A stretch of 14,485 nucleotides of DNA from CAUYXJ01 sp963577065 (GTDB taxonomy: Bacteria; Chloroflexota; Dehalococcoidia; Tepidiformales; Tepidiformaceae): the NCBI GenBank assembly GCA_963577065.1, contig CAUYXJ010000072.1:1-14485 (forward strand), written 5' to 3'. Positions 8,014 to 13,281 of the stretch are shown here, one piece after another (the stretch's first letter is position 1; each line of letters opens with the position of its first letter). The translations under genes and the position numbers were made by a program. Under the pieces are notes generated by a model, which was given only the letters and a program-made list of their open reading frames with translations, was not told the origin of the DNA and searched no databases.

Positions 8014-9086
8014 TGCAGGACGGCCTCGGGCGCGGCGCGCCCCTCGCTGGGCCGGCCCTCCGCGCTCGCGAGGAAGAGCAAGGGCCAAGTGGGCGCTAGC
8101 GCCAGGAGCGCGCCCACTGCCCCGAATTCCGGCGCGGGCAGGCCCGCGAACGGGTTGTAGCTGGTCGGGAGCCACCCTCCCAGATCGGCGAGGACGGCTC
8201 CGGCGGCGAGCAGGAACGACGCGCGCCCCGCGACGAAGAGCAGCAGCGGCTCGCGCTCGACGTTGAGCCGCGTGGTGCGCCGCCGGCGGGCGATATCCCA
8301 GCCCCAGAGGAGGACGGCGGCCACGCCCGCCACCGCTGCGAGCACGCCCATCCAGCGGATTTCGGGGTAGTAGAACCAGATCCAGGCGGCGGCGATGAGG
8401 AGTGGCGCGGACGCCATCCCGAGCAGGCGCGTGGCGGCGGGTACGGGAGGCGGCGTGGCGTAGCCGCGCGCCTCCATCGCCTCCGCGAAGCGCATGGCCC
8501 GGTCGAGGCCGCCCATCACGACCGGCACAACGATCGCGGGGAGCTCCCGAATGCCGGCCGCGCGGCCGCGCAGCGCCTGCACCTCGCGGATGCGCTGCAG
8601 ATCCGCGAGCGTCGATGGCAGCAGCGCCAGCCCGATCGTGATCACGAGGCCGGCGTGGAAGAGCACCGCTGGCGCGAGGCGCAGGACGGCGTGGGGACTG
8701 ACCGCGGCGCTGAACACGGCGAAGCCGAGGAGGATGCTCAGGATCACGGTGCCGCGGATGGCGCCGCCAACGACCGCCTCGGCGGTGATATCGCCGCCGA
8801 GGCTGAGGCCGCCGAGCTTGTCCGGGGCATCGAGCCGGGGAAGTGTGAGGAGGACGTGCTCGCCGCTCCCGGTATTGATCACGGCGACGCCGATGGAGAG
8901 CACGAAGAGCGCGAGCCCGAGGACCAGCATGAAGCGAATACCGAGGCCCGCCCCCTCCGTCTTTGGCGAGATCGCCGCAACGAGAATCACCGTGAGCAGC
9001 ACGATCGTGAGGTAGAGCGGGTTCGTGGTCGTGAGGGCAACCGCCATCACGAGCGTGACCCAGCCCGTCCATGCGACCGTGCTCAT
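8010..9086 (-). CDS. ECF transporter transmembrane coupling protein EcfT
   Basis: Membrane scaffold linking the ATPases to the S component, 358 aa. The two short Ala-Arg-Gly type coupling motifs expected on the cytoplasmic helices are visible: ALRGR (171-175) and AMEARGY (203-209). Several membrane helices precede them and more follow. It is longer than the roughly 260-270 aa usual for EcfT; the extra length is an extended hydrophobic C-terminal half (about 215-340). The ATG at 9086 is seven bases past the stop of the repeat protein and has GGAG two bases upstream. An in-frame TTG at 9113 would overlap that gene and has less support. Confidence 0.88.
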   Translation of the reverse strand: MSTVAWTGWVTLVMAVALTTTNPLYLTIVLLTVILVAAISPKTEGAGLGIRFMLVLGLALFVLSIGVAVINTGSGEHVLLTLPRLDAPDKLGGLSLGGDITAEAVVGGAIRGTVILSILLGFAVFSAAVSPHAVLRLAPAVLFHAGLVITIGLALLPSTLADLQRIREVQALRGRAAGIRELPAIVVPVVMGGLDRAMRFAEAMEARGYATPPPVPAATRLLGMASAPLLIAAAWIWFYYPEIRWMGVLAAVAGVAAVLLWGWDIARRRRTTRLNVEREPLLLFVAGRASFLLAAGAVLADLGGWLPTSYNPFAGLPAPEFGAVGALLALAPTWPLLFLASAEGRPSEGRAAPEAVLQ

Positions 9087-9093
9087 CGCTCCG

Positions 9094-10212
9094 CTACCGC
9101 CGCTGGCGCGCAAGCAGCGCGCCCCCGGCCGCGATCACCGCGGTCAGAACGGACGCGAGCGCCAACAGCGGAATCGCACCGCTCGCGCCCGTCGCCTGGC
9201 CCGTGCCCGTGCCCGTGCTGGGGGGCTCGGGTGCGGGGACCGTGGCCGTTGGAACCGGCGCCATGGGCTCGGCGGTCGGCTCCGGGGTCGGGGTCGCTGG
9301 TGCTGGCGGCGCAAGCGGCGTCACCGGAGCGCTCGCAAAGGTCCGCCCCGCGAGTGCCGGGACGACCTGGTTGGTCGCGAAGGCGGGGTCGAAGCCCGCG
9401 AACGAGCCGTCTGCCTGCTGTTGGCTGAGGAGGTAGGCGATGGGGGTGGCGCCGCTCGCCGTCGTGAACTGCGGGCCCTCCGGATCGATGGCTGCCGCCA
9501 CGAGCGCCTGTACCACGAACGCCGTCGAATTCGCGTTCGAATCGCCGCCGAACCCCCAGCCCCCGTCCTCCGCCTGGATTTCGGCGAGGAAGGCAATCGC
9601 CGCCGCGATTACGGCGTCGTCCGGTTGCGAACCCGCAGCGATCAGCGCCTGCACGACGATCGCGGTGGAGTCCGCGTCGCCTGCGTCACCGAAGCCCCAA
9701 CCGCCATCGGCGAGCTGGCCCGCGACGAGGGCCTTCGGCGCAGACACGGGAACGGCCTCGCCAGCGACGACCAACGCCACGACGATGATCGCCTGGTTGA
9801 AGTCGGACGCGTGATGGCGCCCGCTATCGGCGTCGAAGGCGGCCTCGATCACGGCGACGAAGTCGACCCCGCCGACAGCGCGCGGATCGAGGCCCAGAGC
9901 GACGGCCGCGAGCGTCGCTTTCGCCGCGTCCTGCGGCTCGGTCGCTGCTGCCGCCATCGCGACGAGGTAGTCGCTGGGGGTGGCGCCGGTGGCGCTGACG
10001 AACGTGTTGGGATCGAGGCCGGCGGCGCGAATCGCGTAGATCGCATCCATCGACTGGCCGGGACCGAAGCCGCCGAAGCCGCCATCGTCCTGCTGCGTGG
10101 TGCGGATGAAATCGACGCCCGATTGAACGGCTCCGCTTTCGGGCAGGGCCGCGCGTGCCAGCGCCGGCAGGGCAAGGAGGGCGGCAAGCGCCGCCAAGAG
10201 CACGAACTTCAC
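9094..10212 (-). CDS. Surface-anchored squalene-cyclase/prenyltransferase-repeat protein, intrinsic-factor alpha-domain-like
   Basis: First gene of the operon, 372 aa, exported. Residues 1-21 are a signal peptide. Alpha/alpha repeats of the squalene-cyclase/prenyltransferase type follow, each with a Q-x-D-G-G-(F/W)-G-F turn: residues 40-66, 166-194, 213-242, and a degenerate one at 264-289. The helices begin DSTAIVVQAL or NSTAFVVQAL, resembling the D-T-A-x-x-x-L-A helices of transcobalamin and intrinsic factor. A His-His pair (133-134) stands just before another such helix. None of the repeats carries the DxDD acid motif of true squalene-hopene cyclases, so enzymatic cyclisation is unlikely. 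A Pro/Thr stalk (about 298-340), a membrane helix (about 347-367) and an RQRR tail follow. GTG start at 10212 with AAAGGA five bases upstream. Cobalamin capture is inferred from context. Confidence 0.78.
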   Translation of the reverse strand: MKFVLLAALAALLALPALARAALPESGAVQSGVDFIRTTQQDDGGFGGFGPGQSMDAIYAIRAAGLDPNTFVSATGATPSDYLVAMAAAATEPQDAAKATLAAVALGLDPRAVGGVDFVAVIEAAFDADSGRHHASDFNQAIIVVALVVAGEAVPVSAPKALVAGQLADGGWGFGDAGDADSTAIVVQALIAAGSQPDDAVIAAAIAFLAEIQAEDGGWGFGGDSNANSTAFVVQALVAAAIDPEGPQFTTASGATPIAYLLSQQQADGSFAGFDPAFATNQVVPALAGRTFASAPVTPLAPPAPATPTPEPTAEPMAPVPTATVPAPEPPSTGTGTGQATGASGAIPLLALASVLTAVIAAGGALLARQRR

Positions 10213-10276
10213 GGTGTTCCTTTACTTCTTTCCGAGCTCTCGACTCGCGACCGTTGGGCGGGTCGAAGACTCGACG

Positions 10277-10313
10277 ATCGTGCGGAGCGCGACGAATCCG
10301 CGCCCCGCACGAT
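10277..10313 (-). promoter_or_regulatory. Large hairpin in the riboswitch leader, probable expression platform
   Basis: Arms 10277-10291 and 10299-10313 can form a 15-bp stem with a single G-U in the minus-strand RNA and a 7-base loop. An alternative hairpin, CCGCA/TGCGG (10305-10317), uses part of the same arm, so the two are mutually exclusive. A small hairpin, GTCGA/TCGAC (10262-10275), follows directly. No U-tract follows, so this is either a U-less terminator, as is common in GC-rich bacteria, or a structure affecting translation of the GTG at 10212. Confidence 0.55.
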
Positions 10314-10384
10314 GCGGAGTGGTCAGAACACCGGGATCAGGGAACGCTGGCGCACATAGCCGACTCCTCATGGACGAAGGAATC

Positions 10385-10510
10385 TCGGCAGTCCTGAAGG
10401 AAGTTCCTGGCTTCGAGCGAGCCTCGCTCACCCTCACAGTTGCGGAACAGCGCCGGAATCTCACCGGCTTCCTTCTGCTCCACGCCGAACGGCGTGGCCC
10501 CAGAACTGAG
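10385..10510 (-). ncRNA. Cobalamin (B12) riboswitch, compact form
   Basis: On the minus strand, 10470-10433 carries the highly conserved cobalamin-aptamer core: GCCGGTGAGATTCCGGC, then GCTG, then TTCCGCAACTGTGAG, preceded by AGAAGGAA. Upstream is a perfect 7-bp hairpin (10480-10497) and downstream a 6-bp hairpin, GAGCGA/TCGCTC (10415-10429). A B12-box-like GAAGCCAGGAACTT (10414-10401) comes next. CAGTTCTG (10508-10501) can pair over eight positions with CAGGACTG (10396-10389), closing the aptamer at about 120 nt. The long peripheral arm carrying GCCACTG in the enterobacterial type is absent. It lies about 175 bases upstream of the repeat-protein start, so the whole ECF operon should be repressed by B12. 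Confidence 0.9.
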
Positions 10511-10629
10511 GTGAGGCCAGCCTGCGCCCGCTGCTGACGCGCGTCAAGAGCGCGGGCCCCTCCCGCAGAGCGACGCAGTGGCGGCTCTGAGCGCAGCGCC
10601 CGACGCGAGCCAGGGAGCGATCCCGTCGC
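10511..10629. other. Divergent intergenic segment between the riboswitch and the P450 promoter
   Basis: This should hold the minus-strand promoter of the riboswitch transcript. The minus strand reads TTGACG at 10547-10542, a good -35-like hexamer, but the positions 16-18 bases downstream give no reasonable -10. A 6-bp hairpin, CAGAGC/GCTCTG (10566-10589), with a 12-base loop lies further upstream. No coding signal is seen. Confidence 0.35.
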
Positions 10630-10635
10630 TATAAT
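10630..10635 (+). promoter_or_regulatory. -10 element for the cytochrome P450 gene
   Basis: A perfect TATAAT stands out in GC-rich surroundings, 65 bases upstream of the P450 start, predicting transcription from about 10642. The -35 position (about 10607-10612, GAGCCA) is not recognisable, so an activator or a different sigma factor may be involved. Confidence 0.5.
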
Positions 10636-10700
10636 GTCAGGCAATTACCCAGCGACGGCGGGCGCGTAGGCCCGTCGTCGACCCTGGAAGAGGTGCACCA

Positions 10701-12044
10701 ATGGCCGCCAACCGCTCTGACAACGAAGCGATGCCCCAGGCACAGTGCCCGATGGGTCTGGACGATGTCGACCTGTTCGCCCCGGGCGCCCAGGAGTTCT
10801 GGAAGGAGTCCTACGAGATCCTGCGTGAGCAGGCGCCCGTATTCCGCCTTCCCGGTCAGGGCTACGAGCCCGGTGCGGACGCGTACGTCCTGACGAAGTA
10901 CGAGGACATCCGCCGCGTTGCCCGCGATCCCGATCTCTTTCCCACCCGCCAGGGCGCCGGGAGCTCCGGCACCAGCGAAATTCACGACGCCATCTTCACG
11001 GAAGAGGGGTTCGGCGATGTCGTGAACTCGCGCGCGCGGCTGCGGCCCGACATGGATTCGCATCGGGCCCATCGCGAACAGCTGACGGAACCCTGGGTGG
11101 GCGCGTCCGGAGCGCTCCAGCACCGCCCGATGATCGAAGCCCAGGCCCACCGCCTCGTCGACAACTGGATCGACCGGGGCGAGGTCGAGTTCGTGAACGA
11201 GTTCGCGGCGCCGCTGCCGCAGGCGGTGATCTCCACGATCCTCGGCTTCCCGATCGAGGACATGCCCATGACGAAGCAGTGGGAGGAGGCGCAGGTGCGG
11301 CGCTTCGTATACGGCCACGGCCCGAAGAGCCTGATGGAGGACCCCGACGAGGAGGACAACGCCCGCGCCCTCGTCGCCTTCAACCACTACATCCAAGAAC
11401 AGATCGACGAGAAGCGCCGCAATCCCAAAGAGGACATGATCACGTTCCTCACGAACGTCGAGTTCCAGGGAGCGCCTCTCAGCGACGGTGACATCATCAG
11501 TGTCGTTTCGGGGATGCACATCGGGGGCAACGAGACGACCCAGTACGCGCTCACCGCCGAGGCTCAGCTCCTCGCCCAGCACCCCGAGGTCGTCGACGAG
11601 CTCCGCGCGGACCGCACGAAGATCCGCTTCTTCGTCGAGGAGGCGATGCGCCTCTATTCGCCAACGCAGGGCCTCTCGGGCCGCACGGTCGCGCGAGATA
11701 CGGAGATCCACGGCGTGAAGATCCCGAAGGGCTCGCTCCTCCACCTCCGCTATGCAGCCGCGAACCGAGACCCGGATCTCGTCGAGGAACCGGACCAGCT
11801 GCGGCTCGATCGCAAGAGCCCGGGGCGGCACCTGACGTTCTCGATCCGGCCACGGGGCTGCCCCGGCGCCGGCCTTTCGCGGCTCGAGCAGAACATCGCG
11901 ACCGAAGTCCTGCTCGACCGCCTGGACGAGATCAAGCTCGCCACCGGCAAGAACGACTTCAAGCACCAGCCCGGGATCATGCTCGGCCTCTACGACCTGC
12001 ACCTCGACTTCACGCAGGCGAAGACGCCGGTCGCGGTCTCCTAG
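10701..12044 (+). CDS. Cytochrome P450
   Basis: Soluble bacterial-type heme monooxygenase, 447 aa, normal for the class, with no membrane anchor. The I-helix oxygen-activation motif GGNETT is at 275-280. The K-helix ExxR is E314-R317 (EAMR), followed by the usual RTVARDTEIHG strand. The heme loop at 380-389 reads FSIRPRGCPG, with Cys387 as the axial ligand. The fourth position of the loop, normally Gly in FxxGxRxCxG, is Arg383. Start at ATG 10701 with GAGG eight bases upstream. The electron-transfer partner (ferredoxin and reductase) is not encoded nearby. The substrate is unknown; many related bacterial P450s act on lipids, steroids or terpenoids. It is transcribed divergently from the B12 operon and ends before a strong hairpin. 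Confidence 0.93.
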   Translation: MAANRSDNEAMPQAQCPMGLDDVDLFAPGAQEFWKESYEILREQAPVFRLPGQGYEPGADAYVLTKYEDIRRVARDPDLFPTRQGAGSSGTSEIHDAIFTEEGFGDVVNSRARLRPDMDSHRAHREQLTEPWVGASGALQHRPMIEAQAHRLVDNWIDRGEVEFVNEFAAPLPQAVISTILGFPIEDMPMTKQWEEAQVRRFVYGHGPKSLMEDPDEEDNARALVAFNHYIQEQIDEKRRNPKEDMITFLTNVEFQGAPLSDGDIISVVSGMHIGGNETTQYALTAEAQLLAQHPEVVDELRADRTKIRFFVEEAMRLYSPTQGLSGRTVARDTEIHGVKIPKGSLLHLRYAAANRDPDLVEEPDQLRLDRKSPGRHLTFSIRPRGCPGAGLSRLEQNIATEVLLDRLDEIKLATGKNDFKHQPGIMLGLYDLHLDFTQAKTPVAVS

Positions 12045-12087
12045 GAGAGCCCTCACCCCTCGCCGCGTCGCCCGCGGGCCGACACAC

Positions 12088-12114
12088 GCAACGCCGCCCT
12101 CAGGGCGGCGTTGC
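12088..12114 (+). terminator. Terminator-like hairpin after the P450 gene
   Basis: A perfect 12-bp GC-rich stem (12088-12099 with 12103-12114) has a three-base loop and begins 43 bases after the P450 stop. No T-run follows on either strand, so it is probably a U-less or Rho-assisted terminator separating the P450 from the PadR unit. Confidence 0.65.
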
Positions 12115-12187
12115 TGTCGCTGGGCGCCCCCCACCCCTGCGATCACGGCGAGCGGATGCCGTGGGCGGGCCCCAGTCACCTACTTCG

Positions 12188-12215
12188 TTGAAATGGACAG
12201 ATATCTGCTCATAAT
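12188..12215 (+). promoter_or_regulatory. Sigma70-like promoter for the padR unit
   Basis: TTGAAA (12188-12193) and CATAAT (12210-12215) are spaced by 16 bases in a locally AT-rich island. Transcription would start near 12222, essentially at the in-frame GTG at 12223, suggesting a leaderless mRNA. If this is right, the ATG codons at 12193 and 12214 lie inside the promoter and are not used. Confidence 0.45.
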
Positions 12216-12582
12216 GAGGGACGTGCGCAGGAAGAAGGGCACCCTCCTCCCCATCGAGGTCTCGATCCTGATCGCGGGGCTCGAGCTTCGAGCACGCGGC
12301 TCGAAGCAGTTCCATGGCTTCCGCGTTGCCAAGGAGATCAAGGGACGTGACGAAGCCAAGCGCCTGACCGCCTACGGCACCCTCTACCGCGCGCTCGACC
12401 GAATGGCCAAGGCGGGCTTGCTCGCAAGCGAGTGGGAGGACCCCCTGCTCGCAGCCCACGATGGTCGACCTCGCCGTCGCCATTACGAAGTCACAGCCGC
12501 CGGCGAGGCCGCGCTCGCGCAGGTTCCCGAAGACACCCGCCAGGCCGCGCTCGACTTCACGAAAGGCCTTGCTCCCTCATGA
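12193..12582 (+). CDS. PadR-family transcriptional regulator
   Basis: Small winged-helix DNA-binding repressor, up to 129 aa. The recognition helix and wing are clear: TAYGTLYRALDRMAKAGLL, then W-E-D, then a loop, GRPRRRHYEVTAAGEAAL. This is the PadR core that ends in the basic beta-wing. The PadR dimerisation helix at the C-terminus is short. The outermost ATG (12193) has no ribosome-binding site. In-frame alternatives are the ATG at 12214 and the GTG at 12223; the promoter-like hexamers at 12188-12215 favour 12223 as a leaderless start (119 aa). Its stop overlaps the next start as ATGA, so it is coupled to a membrane protein. This arrangement is typical of PadR pairs that respond to envelope stress or small molecules. 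Confidence 0.88.
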   Translation: MDRYLLIMRDVRRKKGTLLPIEVSILIAGLELRARGSKQFHGFRVAKEIKGRDEAKRLTAYGTLYRALDRMAKAGLLASEWEDPLLAAHDGRPRRRHYEVTAAGEAALAQVPEDTRQAALDFTKGLAPS

Positions 12583-13232
12583 ACGTAGGATCGCGGTCCG
12601 CACGAGGTCTCATTCGCTCGTGGACGAACCTCTACACCACTGGGCTTCCGAAGCAGCTGCAGACGGAGCGCCTCAACGAGGTCGAGTCGGACCTTTGGGA
12701 CCAGCAGCTCGATGACAGCCTCAACGGCCTCGCCCCCGAGGCCACGACGAGCGAAATGCTCGGCCGTCTGGTCGCGGGGATGCTCGCCGACCTGGCCTGG
12801 CGTTTCGAGCAACAGCACCAGTCGCGAAGGAGCAGCAACATGCTTGCGGTCATTCAGCAGAACACTTGGAAGCGCAACGGCCTCTGGGCCTTGTCCCTGG
12901 TACTCGCCGCCTTTTTCCTCGTCACTGGGGTGGCGATGGCGATCGGGATGGAGGAGAGCTCTCTCGCGGGCAAGATCGCCTACGGCTCAGGCGTCTTCGC
13001 CTTTGGAGTCCTCATCCTCGTGGGCTTCGCCGTGACCGCGCGACGACCAGTCACTGGCGCGGTCCTGCTTGCGGTGGGCGCAGTCGGTGGGGCCGTGATG
13101 ATGTGGTGGTTCTTGTTGATACCACCGGTCGTCGCTCTCGTAGTGATCGCCTTCGGCATCCACCGTGCGCGTGGGTTTAGGAAGCAGGCGCGCTCAGACA
13201 CCGGGCCACCCACGGGGACCGCCGCCGCGTAG
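12579..13232 (+). CDS. Membrane protein coupled to PadR (permease-prefix-like N-terminus)
   Basis: A 217-aa protein starting at the ATGA overlap with the regulator. The cytoplasmic N-terminal part (about 1-88) has a helical segment, WTNLYTTGLPKQLQTERLNE, ending EVESDLWDQ. It resembles the short domain found after PadR genes in Actinobacteria and Chloroflexota, where it is often called permease prefix or HAAS-like. Four membrane helices follow at about 102-122, 135-153, 158-177 and 178-196, then a basic tail with an Ala-rich end. Function unknown; in such pairs the membrane protein is thought to be the regulated partner or sensor. No ribosome-binding site of its own is obvious, consistent with translational coupling. 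Confidence 0.75.
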   Translation: MNVGSRSARGLIRSWTNLYTTGLPKQLQTERLNEVESDLWDQQLDDSLNGLAPEATTSEMLGRLVAGMLADLAWRFEQQHQSRRSSNMLAVIQQNTWKRNGLWALSLVLAAFFLVTGVAMAIGMEESSLAGKIAYGSGVFAFGVLILVGFAVTARRPVTGAVLLAVGAVGGAVMMWWFLLIPPVVALVVIAFGIHRARGFRKQARSDTGPPTGTAAA

Positions 13233-13281
13233 AGGGTGTGCCGCGCGGGCACCACGAGCTGGAGCTGGCGGTCGCCTCCTC

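Noticed and set aside
8014..9072. Long upstream extension of the EcfA reading frame
   Set aside because: It is an Arg/Pro/His-rich antisense-like translation of the EcfT gene in another frame; the true ATPase start with the ATGA overlap is at 8013.
9094..9200. Sortase anchor at the C-terminus of the repeat protein
   Set aside because: A membrane helix and RQRR tail are present, but there is no LPxTG-like motif before the helix.
9094..10212. Squalene-hopene cyclase or terpene cyclase enzyme
   Set aside because: The protein is exported, too short, and lacks the catalytic DxDD motif; only the repeat turns are shared.
9025..10359. Long plus-strand open frame over the repeat-protein gene
   Set aside because: High-GC antisense shadow; Arg/Gly-rich and without motifs, and it crosses the riboswitch leader.
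10214..10537. Plus- and minus-strand small open frames across the riboswitch leader
   Set aside because: They coincide with conserved RNA structure and lack ribosome-binding sites.
10576..10582. GCCACTG on the minus strand, matching a conserved cobalamin riboswitch box
   Set aside because: It lies 5' of the aptamer rather than inside it, so it is probably coincidental; it sits in the loop of a small hairpin.
12980..13281. Minus-strand frame extending the carboxylase region past 13282
   Set aside because: It is in a different frame from the carboxyltransferase, whose TAG is at 13282-13284, and is antisense to the PadR-linked membrane protein.
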